Assembly: GCA_030612185.1 (NCBI GenBank)
Contig: JAUWOI010000068.1
Location: 1 to 13,058, forward strand
Reading direction: 5' to 3'
DNA: 13,058 bases
DNA from: Anaerolineae bacterium
GTDB lineage: Bacteria; Chloroflexota; Anaerolineae; B4-G1
In this document: one piece after another, positions 1-6,309 of the stretch
How the letters are laid out: the number at the start of each line of letters is the position of its first letter
How positions within the stretch are numbered: position 1 is the stretch's first letter
Made by a program: the position numbers and the translations under genes
The notes under the pieces: model-generated
Seen by the model: the letters and a program-made list of their open reading frames with translations, nothing else
What the model was told of the DNA's origin: nothing
Databases searched by the model: none

Positions 1-1358
1 ATGAGATTGGCATCCTGGCTTACGTGTTCAACCGCATGGCGGCGGAACTGAAGACCCTGTACGATGATCTGGAGGAGAAGGTCGCCCAAAGCACGGCCCT
101 TTTGCAAAACGCCAACTACCAGATCCAGCGGAGGGCCATCCAACTTGCCGCCACCGTTGAGGTCCGCCAGGCAGCCACGTCAATCCTGGAACCGGATCAG
201 TTATTGCGGGACGTGGTGCGGTTGGTGCACGACCGTTTTGTCTACTCCTACGTTGGCATTTACCTATTGGACGAAAGTGGGAAAAGGGCTATACTAAGCG
301 CAGCAGCGGGCGGCAGGGATGGGGTGGCGGCCGTCAAGGCACGGCCTGTGCAGGTCGGTGATGGGAGCGCGGTTGGGCAAGCCTCGCTGACAGGAGAGCC
401 ATGTATCATCGAGTGGGGTGCAGAGCGCGCACGAGAGGTGTTTCCCTCTCCCTGCATCCGCGCGGAGGCATCGTTGCCGCTCAGACTGGGTGATCAGATC
501 ATCGGCGTGCTAGACGTCCTGAGCACTGAGGAGGAGGACTTTGACGCGGACAGCATCTCCGTTTTGCAGAACGTTGCCAACCAGACCACTATCGCGCTGG
601 AGAATGCCCGGGCCTACGAAAAGGAGAAGGAGACGGCCCGTCGCCTGCGTGAACTGGATGAGTTTAAGTCTCGCTTCCTGGCCCACATGAGCCACGAACT
701 GCGTGAGCCGCTGATGAACATCATAGGCTTCTCCCGGCTGATACTCAAGGGACTGGATGGCCCCATAAGCGATCAGCAGCGACAGGATCTCCAGATCGTC
801 TATGCTAATAGTCAGCACCTCCTGGGCCTGATCAATGACCTGCTGGACATTTCACAGATCGAGGCCGGGCTGATGGAACTGCAACTCCAGGAACTGGACC
901 TGGCGGAGGTCATCAACAGCGTGATGGTCACTGCCAGTGCGCTGGTACGCGACAAGGAGATCGAGTTGCGCCAGGAGATTGTCCCAGACTTGCCGAGAGT
1001 GCAGGCCGACGCGGCACGCATCCGCCAGATGTTACTACGTCTGTTGACCAACGCTGCCCGGTCCACCGAGCGGGGATATATCGCCGTGCATGCCTGGCGC
1101 GACGGCGACGAGGTGTTGGTCAGTGTGAGTGACACGGGAGTGGGCATCGCATCGCAAGATCAGGAGCGCATCTTCGAGCGCTTCGAGCAGAGGGGGAATG
1201 GTCCGGCTGGAATCGGGCTGGCGTTGAGCAAAGAATTCGTAGAAATGCATGGGGGGGCCATCTGGGTGGAGAACGAGGTGGGGAAGGGCTCGACCTTCAC
1301 ATTCAGCCTGCCGCTGCGGCCCCGGTCGGAGAAGCAGGAAACACCAGGTGAGATCTGA
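1..1358 (+). CDS. HAMP-GAF sensor histidine kinase, 5' end missing
   Basis: C-terminal part of a membrane sensor kinase. The frame is open from base 3, and its first codons (EIGILAYVFNRMAAEL) match the end of a HAMP domain, so the true start and the membrane/sensor part lie upstream. The GTG at 24 is only an internal codon. Numbered from that codon: coiled coil 8-40, GAF about 41-197, HisKA about 212-280 with phospho-acceptor His224 (HMSHELREP), HATPase_c about 320-435 with N-box Asn343, G1 box DTGVGI (Asp370) and G2 box GIGLAL (396-401). The family autophosphorylates on His and passes phosphate to a receiver. Oddities: the residue four after the His is Glu instead of Thr/Asn, the N-box reads NAARST rather than the usual NAxKFT, and the ATP lid is about six residues shorter than in the kinase at 8070. 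The GAF lacks the Cys-His of bilin-binding GAFs. No receiver follows in this protein. Confidence 0.93.
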   Translation, partial: EIGILAYVFNRMAAELKTLYDDLEEKVAQSTALLQNANYQIQRRAIQLAATVEVRQAATSILEPDQLLRDVVRLVHDRFVYSYVGIYLLDESGKRAILSAAAGGRDGVAAVKARPVQVGDGSAVGQASLTGEPCIIEWGAERAREVFPSPCIRAEASLPLRLGDQIIGVLDVLSTEEEDFDADSISVLQNVANQTTIALENARAYEKEKETARRLRELDEFKSRFLAHMSHELREPLMNIIGFSRLILKGLDGPISDQQRQDLQIVYANSQHLLGLINDLLDISQIEAGLMELQLQELDLAEVINSVMVTASALVRDKEIELRQEIVPDLPRVQADAARIRQMLLRLLTNAARSTERGYIAVHAWRDGDEVLVSVSDTGVGIASQDQERIFERFEQRGNGPAGIGLALSKEFVEMHGGAIWVENEVGKGSTFTFSLPLRPRSEKQETPGEI

Positions 1359-1375
1359 ACTGATGGAGTGTCTTT

Positions 1376-2224
1376 ATGACTATGGTAATCGCAGTAGCCA
1401 ATAACAAGGGAGGGGTGGCCAAGACCACCACCTGCCTTTCGTTGGGGGGCAGCCTGGCAGAGCAGGGCCGGCTGGTGTTGCTGGTGGACCTGGACCCCCA
1501 GGCTCATCTGACCGCATCGTTGGATATCAAACCAGAGACGGTGCGCCGCACGGTGGCCGACGCGCTGCTGGGTCAGAGTTCTCTGGTGGCTATCAGCCGG
1601 GAAACTGCCGTGGAGAGGCTCGACCTGGCACCGGCCAACCGTGAACTCGCCGTCCTGGACAAGGTGCTGTACAAGCGCCCGGGATACGAGTACCGGCTGA
1701 AACAGAACCTGGACGGCGCGTGCCAACAGCTCTATGACGTCATCCTGATGGACTGCCCGCCGGCCTTCGGGACACTGACGCTCAATGCCCTGACAGCGGC
1801 TGACCTGCTTCTTGTCCCTTTCCAGTGTGAGTATTACGCCGTGCGCTCGCTCCACCAGTTGTTGGGACTGGTGAGGCTGGTGCGGCGCAAGACCAACCCG
1901 CAGCTTAGTTATCGGCTGCTGGTGAGTATGTTTGACATGCGTAACAAGGTCCACCGGCTGACCCTGGAGCAGATGCGGGCCCGTTTCCCCAACGCACTGT
2001 TCCAGACCATCATCCAGGTGGACACCCGGCTGCGGGAAAGCCCGGCCTTTGGGCTACCGATCACCCGGTACGCGCCCCGCACGCGGGCTGCCCGCCAGTA
2101 CCGCGCTTTAGCACAGGAACTGATCGCCCACCTGCCGCCTGCTAAGGAGCCTGCCCTGCCTGCCCCGAGCGTAGTCGAGGGGAGCCTGTCGAAGGGGCCG
2201 ATCGCGTCGCCATCTACCCCTTGA
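1376..2224 (+). CDS. Orphan ParA/Soj-like ATPase
   Basis: MinD/ParA-family P-loop ATPase (282 residues). Visible motifs: deviant Walker A KGGVAKTT (signature Lys11, Lys16, Thr17), Walker A' VDLDPQ (Asp38, Asp40), Walker B VILMDCPP (Asp126), and the C-terminal family segment TRLRESPAFGLPITRYAPRTRAA. Such ATPases dimerise on ATP, bind DNA nonspecifically and move plasmids, chromosomes or protein complexes. The ATG at 1376 is favoured by GGAG at 1365-1368 with a seven-base gap; ATG 1382 is possible but too far from it. It sits 17 bases after one kinase gene and upstream of three membrane sensor genes, with no ParB or obvious parS in the window, so positioning of the sensors is a better guess than DNA segregation (inference). 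The last roughly 20 residues exceed the usual Soj length, are Pro/Ser-rich, and are partly encoded by a dispersed-repeat element (SVVEGSLSKG). Confidence 0.95.
   Translation: MTMVIAVANNKGGVAKTTTCLSLGGSLAEQGRLVLLVDLDPQAHLTASLDIKPETVRRTVADALLGQSSLVAISRETAVERLDLAPANRELAVLDKVLYKRPGYEYRLKQNLDGACQQLYDVILMDCPPAFGTLTLNALTAADLLLVPFQCEYYAVRSLHQLLGLVRLVRRKTNPQLSYRLLVSMFDMRNKVHRLTLEQMRARFPNALFQTIIQVDTRLRESPAFGLPITRYAPRTRAARQYRALAQELIAHLPPAKEPALPAPSVVEGSLSKGPIASPSTP
2167..2197 (+). repeat. Dispersed short repeat inside the 3' end of parA
   Basis: Two similar 16-base units, GAGCGTAGTCGAGGGG at 2167-2182 and GAGCCTGTCGAAGGGG at 2182-2197, lie head to tail and share one base. In the parA frame they give SVVEGSLSKG. 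From memory, this sequence type (GAGC..GTCGAAGG, read as LSxVEG or LSLSKG) is scattered through many environmental bacterial genomes, Chloroflexota included; I could not check copy number. A related single unit lies in the sensor gene at 4349 (5204-5224). It is in frame and adds to the protein tail without disrupting the ATPase core. Confidence 0.6.
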
Positions 2225-2233
2225 ACCTCATCT

Positions 2234-2259
2234 GGGACGCGGAGGCGGGACGCGGAGGC
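2234..2259 (+). repeat. Perfect 13-base tandem duplication in the parA-sensor gap
   Basis: GGGACGCGGAGGC occurs twice in direct succession (2234-2246 and 2247-2259) within the 58-base gap after parA. It lies just upstream of the likely Shine-Dalgarno GGGAG (2269-2273), which stands nine bases before the ATG at 2283. The duplication contains purine-rich GGAGG stretches that could compete weakly for the ribosome. No promoter or terminator hairpin is visible in this gap. Confidence 0.75.
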
Positions 2260-2282
2260 GTAGAAGATGGGAGTAAGACACT

Positions 2283-4349
2283 ATGAGTGATGACCGTCTG
2301 AGATTTTCTCTGGAAGACTTGTTTTCTGATTTCTTAGCGCCAGTGCCGGAGGGTGAGGCCGAATCATTGCTTCCACCCCCTTCGCCGCATGAACCGGGGG
2401 CCGAACCACTGTCGCCCGCTGGAGCCCTTGCAGGTTCCTCATCTCGGGGCACAGCCGTGCCGGATGAGTGGGAGGAGGGCATAGGCGGAAAGGAAACGGC
2501 GGTTGAGAAAGATATTCCTCAGCCGGAGGATATGCGGATCTGGCGACAGGGGCTAATCCGAGGGATGCTTCGTGCCGCGGTCATCGTCGGGGCCATAGCG
2601 CTTGTGGCCGGCTCTTTTGCGATGCAGTATACGTGGTTGCTGCCTTTCTATCTGGGGGCCTATGCCATCCTCCTCCTGATCACATTCTGGCGGCGGACCC
2701 CCTACGCTCTCCAGGCTGGCACCATCCTGGGCCTGATCTACTGCCTGGGCATACTCGGTCTGTTTGAGGACGGGTTGAGCGGGGATGGCCGGGTCTTCCT
2801 ATTGACCCTCCCTCTCCTGGCCGTCCTCTTCTTTGGGCAGCGGGAGGGTGTTTTTGCCGTGACTCTCGCCGTCCTGACCCTGGTGGCCTTCGGTTGGGCT
2901 TTTTCCACCGGTCGTCTCGCCATCCCCGAAGAGGCACAGGCCTACTCCGCTGACCCGATTTCGTGGTTGAGTGGCACCATTGTTTTCCTTATGCTGTGCA
3001 CTGTGCTGGTGATTTCTCAAAACTACCTGGTTCCCCGCCTGGCCCACGCCCTGGTCCGGAGCCGCGAACTGGCCCAGGAACTGGGGGCCCAGCGGGCCAG
3101 GTCGGAGGAACGGGTGGTCGAGCGCACCAAGGCACTCCAGGAAGCCAATTACGCTCTCCGGCGGCGGGCTATGCAATTGGAGGCCAGCGCCGAGGTCGGT
3201 CGGGCCATCACTTCTATCTTCGACGTGGACCGGTTGCTGCGCAAGACGGTGGATTTGATCCGCGATCGCTTCGGCTTCTACCACGCTGGCGTATTCCTGA
3301 TAGATGAAACAGGTGAGTGGGCAGTGTTGCAAGAGGCGACCGGTGAGGTCGGGCAGCAGATGAAGGCCCAAGGACACCGGCTGGCGGTAGGCGACCACTC
3401 GATGGTCGGCTGGACAGCAGCCCGTCACCAGCCCCGCATCGCCCTGGACGTGGGGGAGGACGCGGTCCACTTCGTCAACCCACTCCTTCCCTACACTCGT
3501 TCTGAGATGACGCAGCCACTGATAGTGGGTGGGCGGCTCCTGGGGGTGCTGGACGCTCAGTCCACCGAGGAATCCGCCTTCGACGAGGACGATGTGCGCA
3601 CGCTGCGCATCATGGCCGACCAGATCGCGGTGGCGATTGACAATGCCCACAAGCTTTCCGACGAAGCGTTGCTGCTAGAGGCGACCAGTCCCGTCTATCG
3701 CGCCAGCCGTCGCCTGACCCGGGCGACTACGACTGATGAGGTAACGGGAGCCATCATGTATTCCGTGGCCGAGACGGGGGCCGATGGGTGCGTCGTGGTG
3801 GAGTTTGAATTCTCACCTGCTGGAGAACCTGAAGCCCTCTTGTACCTGGGGGTGTGGCGGCGTGACCGGGAACCTGAGTTCCGGCCCGGCATGCGACTTC
3901 CGATTGCGGAGAGTCCCTTCCCCTTCGAGATGGTGAGCACTTTGTGGACGGTGGCCGATGTGGAACGGGACGAGCGTCTGCCCCAGAGCGCACGGCAGGT
4001 TTTTGAAGCGACGGATGCGAGGGCGCTGGCCAATATCCCGCTGCATACCAGGGAGAGGGTGATCGGCCAGGTAGTGGTGCTACGCACCACGCCCGGCCCC
4101 TTCTCCGAAAGTGCACTGCGGCTATACGAGATGCTGAGCGATCAGGCAGCGGTGGCACTGGAGCGTGCTCGACTACTGGAGAAGGCCGAGATACAGGCCC
4201 AGCGTGAGTTCACAATGCGTGAAATCGCCGATAAGGTCAGTGCTTCATTTGATCTCGAGACCGCCTTGCGCACGACGATGAAGGAATTGAGTGCAGTTCT
4301 GGGAGCCAGCGGCGCGGTCGTTGAGCTGGGTCTGCTGGAGGAAACGTGA
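2283..4349 (+). CDS. Six-helix membrane protein with two GAF domains and no output domain
   Basis: 688 residues. Residues 1-90 are hydrophilic and Pro/Glu/Ser-rich. About six hydrophobic segments follow (roughly 98-114, 118-135, 143-161, 170-185, 189-207, 228-249), then a coiled coil (258-300), GAF 1 (about 302-456, with FGFYHAGVFLIDE and RSEMTQPL) and GAF 2 (about 468-632). The protein ends in a helix plus the first part of another GAF (635-688). No kinase, GGDEF, EAL, phosphatase or DNA-binding domain is seen, so it should be an inner-membrane sensor or scaffold that works through a partner. GAF domains usually bind small molecules or dimerise; the ligand here cannot be told. ATG 2283 is chosen for GGGAG at 2269-2273. 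Its stop overlaps the next start (TGATG), implying translational coupling. It is paralogous to the products at 4349 and 6310, but is the most diverged of the three and the only one with the long soluble N-terminus. Confidence 0.92.
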   Translation: MSDDRLRFSLEDLFSDFLAPVPEGEAESLLPPPSPHEPGAEPLSPAGALAGSSSRGTAVPDEWEEGIGGKETAVEKDIPQPEDMRIWRQGLIRGMLRAAVIVGAIALVAGSFAMQYTWLLPFYLGAYAILLLITFWRRTPYALQAGTILGLIYCLGILGLFEDGLSGDGRVFLLTLPLLAVLFFGQREGVFAVTLAVLTLVAFGWAFSTGRLAIPEEAQAYSADPISWLSGTIVFLMLCTVLVISQNYLVPRLAHALVRSRELAQELGAQRARSEERVVERTKALQEANYALRRRAMQLEASAEVGRAITSIFDVDRLLRKTVDLIRDRFGFYHAGVFLIDETGEWAVLQEATGEVGQQMKAQGHRLAVGDHSMVGWTAARHQPRIALDVGEDAVHFVNPLLPYTRSEMTQPLIVGGRLLGVLDAQSTEESAFDEDDVRTLRIMADQIAVAIDNAHKLSDEALLLEATSPVYRASRRLTRATTTDEVTGAIMYSVAETGADGCVVVEFEFSPAGEPEALLYLGVWRRDREPEFRPGMRLPIAESPFPFEMVSTLWTVADVERDERLPQSARQVFEATDARALANIPLHTRERVIGQVVVLRTTPGPFSESALRLYEMLSDQAAVALERARLLEKAEIQAQREFTMREIADKVSASFDLETALRTTMKELSAVLGASGAVVELGLLEET
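4337..4341 (+). promoter_or_regulatory. Ribosome binding site that decides the start at 4349
   Basis: GGAGG sits seven bases before ATG 4349 but only four before the alternative GTG 4346. It lies inside the last codons of the upstream gene, and the stop and start overlap as TGATG, so re-initiation after the upstream stop is likely. Confidence 0.7.
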
Positions 4350-6094
4350 TGCAGGGTATAACGCAGAAGGATGCACCCACCGACGTGACGCTTGAGATAG
4401 CCTCCGAACTGCGGGCCTGGCGCACCCGCGCGCTAAACGTCCTGCTGGCCGTGGTGTCCATTGCCGCTGCACCGGCCATTATGCTCACTATCGTCCAGGC
4501 AACCAGGAACCAGGAGTATTGGCTGTCAACGTTAGTCTTCTCGGCTGTCTACCTGTTCCTGGTCGCACTAACACTGCTTCGCCGTCTTGATCCCCGCCTG
4601 CGGGCGTGGGGTGTGCTGGTCGTGGGGTATGTCGTGGGGGCGCTGGCCTTTGCCCGAGGGGGGCTGGCAGGCAGCGGCTCGGTGTATATGTTGGCACTGC
4701 CTGTCCTGGCCGCCATTCTGGTAGGCGTGCGCCCTGCCATCGTTGCGGCTATCCTGAGTTTGCTCACCTTTGCTGCCTTTGCCGTCACTGCCCACCTGGG
4801 ATGGATGGAGGCCTGGCTCATACACATAAACAATCCCCTCGCTCTCGCAGACTGGCTGTACGAGGGAGCCACTTTTGCTATGCTTCTGGCGGTGGTCGTG
4901 GTGTTGCAGTGGCTCTTCAGCCGCTCTCAGACCCGCGCCATGCAGACGTCCAGGAAAAAGGCGACTGAACTAGACAAGGCCCACGTTCTCCTGCAGGAAC
5001 GGGCAGATGAACTGGACCGGCGCGCTCGCCAGTTCGAAGCCATCGTGCGTGTTTCCCATGACACGACGGCGCTGTTTGAGCAGGAGGAAATGCTGCAACG
5101 CACGACCCGGTCAATCAAGGAACAGTTCGGCTTCGACACAGTGGTCGTCTATCTGACCGATAAGCCCGGCGGTGAGATCAGCCTACGCGCCGTCGCTGGG
5201 CCCGTCCTGAGCGCAGTCGAAGGAGCCACGCCGGAGGCCGGCGCACGCCCTGTACAACTGGAGACCGTGATACAGGCGATTCGTAGCGGCGCGGCGCGCA
5301 TCATCCAGACATCTGCGCAGACATCTGCGGAAGAAACGCGACCCGGCCCCGGTGGACTGGTGCTCCCGCTCCAGGTGCGCGACCAGGTCATCGGCGCGTT
5401 GGAGGTGCAGTCTGGAGAGCGCGCTGCCTTCAGCGACGAGGACATTGCTATCCTGCAGACGATGGCCGACCAGATCGCCATCGCGATTGAGAACGCCCGT
5501 CTCTTCGGCGAGGCTCAGGCCAGTTTGCAGGAGTTGAACGCGCTCTATCGCCAGTACGCGGCCGAGGCCTGGCGGGGGTACGTGCAGGCCAAGCCGGAGG
5601 CTATTCATTACTCTCATGGAACAGTGACATGCCCGCCCCAGATGTGGCAGGTGGCCCGCGAGCAGGCACGCACATCGGGCGAAGCGGTTGTCTTCATGGG
5701 GGATGATGACGGTGAAGGTGCCATCCAGTCGTTGGCAGTGCCGGTCAGCCTGCGTGGCTTGCCCATCGGCGTGCTCGGTTTCCACCGCCCGGCTGGGGCT
5801 GGCGCGTGGCAGCCGGAGGAGATAGCCATGGTAAGGATGGTCGCTGACCGGCTGGCGCTGGCGGCGGAGAACATCCGGTTGTTGGAGGACGCGCAGCAGC
5901 GCGCCCACGAGGAACACCTTCTCGGTGAAATCACGGCCAGTATCCGCGCCTCGATGGATGTGGACACCATCTTGCAGACTGTGGTGCGGGGACTGGGCCA
6001 GGCCATAGGAGTGGATAGGGTGTCCGTCTATCTGGCACCGGAAGAAGAGACTGGCACCGGAAGAAGAGGCCGCCTGAAAGTGAGAACGCGTTGA
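4349..6094 (+). CDS. Six-helix membrane protein with GAF and half-GAF modules, altered C-terminus
   Basis: 581 residues from ATG 4349 (a GTG at 4346 would add one). About six membrane helices (29-50, 58-78, 85-102, 111-127, 129-149, 170-191), coiled coil 195-230, GAF 1 about 231-385, then a shortened GAF (398-512: LYRQYAAEAW..., then VPVSLRGLPIGVLGF). A final GAF stub (524-561, RASMDVDTILQTVVRGLGQAIG) completes it. No output domain is present. Compared with gene 1, GAF 1 carries extra residues PVLSAVEGATPE, coded partly by a dispersed repeat at 5204, and QTSAQTSA from a 12-base duplication. The last codons (ETGTGRRGRLKVRTR) arise from a 19-base duplication at 6032; without it the protein would end ...YLAPEEEAA. 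Likely an inner-membrane sensor subunit; GAF 1 also lacks the FYHAG motif (FGFDTVVVYL instead), so its ligand may differ from its paralogues. Confidence 0.92.
   Translation: MQGITQKDAPTDVTLEIASELRAWRTRALNVLLAVVSIAAAPAIMLTIVQATRNQEYWLSTLVFSAVYLFLVALTLLRRLDPRLRAWGVLVVGYVVGALAFARGGLAGSGSVYMLALPVLAAILVGVRPAIVAAILSLLTFAAFAVTAHLGWMEAWLIHINNPLALADWLYEGATFAMLLAVVVVLQWLFSRSQTRAMQTSRKKATELDKAHVLLQERADELDRRARQFEAIVRVSHDTTALFEQEEMLQRTTRSIKEQFGFDTVVVYLTDKPGGEISLRAVAGPVLSAVEGATPEAGARPVQLETVIQAIRSGAARIIQTSAQTSAEETRPGPGGLVLPLQVRDQVIGALEVQSGERAAFSDEDIAILQTMADQIAIAIENARLFGEAQASLQELNALYRQYAAEAWRGYVQAKPEAIHYSHGTVTCPPQMWQVAREQARTSGEAVVFMGDDDGEGAIQSLAVPVSLRGLPIGVLGFHRPAGAGAWQPEEIAMVRMVADRLALAAENIRLLEDAQQRAHEEHLLGEITASIRASMDVDTILQTVVRGLGQAIGVDRVSVYLAPEEETGTGRRGRLKVRTR
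5204..5224 (+). repeat. Dispersed short repeat inside GAF 1 of the sensor gene
   Basis: A stretch whose core is CCTGAGCGCAGTCGAAGGA is read as VLSAVEG, between the AVAG and ARPVQL segments of GAF 1. It closely resembles the first unit of the element in parA (GAGCGTAGTCGAGGGG at 2167). Lined up with the GAF of the kinase at the window start (AAGGRDGVAAVKARPVQV), this loop is about four to five residues longer, consistent with insertion into a variable loop. Confidence 0.6.
5306..5329 (+). repeat. Perfect 12-base tandem duplication in GAF 1
   Basis: CAGACATCTGCG occurs twice without a gap (5306-5317 and 5318-5329). It keeps the frame and duplicates four residues (QTSAQTSA) in a loop of GAF 1, shortly before the conserved LVLPLQVRDQVIGALEV strand region. 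Confidence 0.85.
6032..6068 (+). repeat. 19-base tandem duplication that shifts the frame at a gene end
   Basis: CTGGCACCGGAAGAAGAG is present at 6032-6049 and again at 6051-6068, a period of 19 bases. As 19 is not a multiple of three, the second copy is read in another frame (TGTGRRG). Joining copy one directly to the sequence after copy two would give ...YLAPEEEAA and a TGA at 6075-6077. The present stop is at 6092-6094. Confidence 0.85.
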
Positions 6095-6149
6095 GGCCGC
6101 AGGCTTCAGTGAACATCTGTGGAAGAGTCATAGCGAGGCAAACCTGCCA

Positions 6150-6159
6150 CGAGTACTCG
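6150..6159. promoter_or_regulatory. Palindrome CGAGTACTCG, possible operator half
   Basis: Perfect 10-base palindrome in the intergenic region; an interrupted outer pairing CTGC (6144-6147)/GCAG (6159-6162) overlaps it. Its centre is 53 bases, about five helical turns, from that of the palindrome at 6203-6212. No known regulator is assigned. Confidence 0.25.
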
Positions 6160-6202
6160 CAGTGGATGGAAGGGGGAATAGTGGGCGGGAAAACAGTAGT
6201 CA

Positions 6203-6212
6203 TCACCGGTGA
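6203..6212. promoter_or_regulatory. Palindrome TCACCGGTGA, possible operator half
   Basis: Perfect 10-base palindrome about 98 bases before the next start codon. Together with the one at 6150-6159 it might bind a dimeric regulator, but a palindrome of this length also occurs by chance. Confidence 0.25.
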
Positions 6213-6297
6213 CAAGAGGTAATAGATTTGGTTGTGGGGAGGCTTCCTTGAGCCCGATTTTGGTCTCTGGAGACGCCTCTCACTTCTATTGAGAATC

Positions 6298-6301
6298 GAG
6301 G
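6298..6301 (+). promoter_or_regulatory. Ribosome binding site that decides the start at 6310
   Basis: GAGG stands eight bases before ATG 6310. The longer TTG start at 6232 has no comparable site, so the shorter protein is preferred. Confidence 0.65.
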
Positions 6302-6309
6302 AAAGATTG

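Larger units (their letters stand above)
6095..6309 (+). other. 215-base intergenic region, possible internal promoter
   Basis: The longest non-coding stretch in the window. It holds no convincing ORF, no hairpin followed by a T-run, and no promoter I can support by -35/-10 match. It does hold two perfect 10-base palindromes (6150-6159 and 6203-6212) and a weak nested inverted repeat (GAGGC 6239-6243 with GCCTC 6275-6279, enclosing GTCTC/GAGAC at 6263-6274) upstream of the next start. The downstream frame extends back to a TTG at 6232, but the added residues resemble nothing in the paralogues. Confidence 0.6.

Noticed and set aside
24..26. GTG 24 as a true start of the first kinase
   Set aside because: The codons before it complete a HAMP motif (EIGILAYVFNRM), so the gene begins outside the window.
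1376..2224. Plasmid or chromosome partition locus
   Set aside because: No ParB, no parS-like inverted repeats and no replication gene accompany the ATPase; its neighbours are all sensors and kinases.
6239..6279. Nested inverted repeat as a transcription terminator
   Set aside because: The inner stem is five pairs with a two-base loop and no T-run follows; it would also cut off downstream genes of the same apparent operon.
6232..6309. N-terminal extension of the third sensor from TTG 6232
   Set aside because: The 26 added residues have no counterpart in the paralogues and no ribosome site, while ATG 6310 has GAGG at a good distance.
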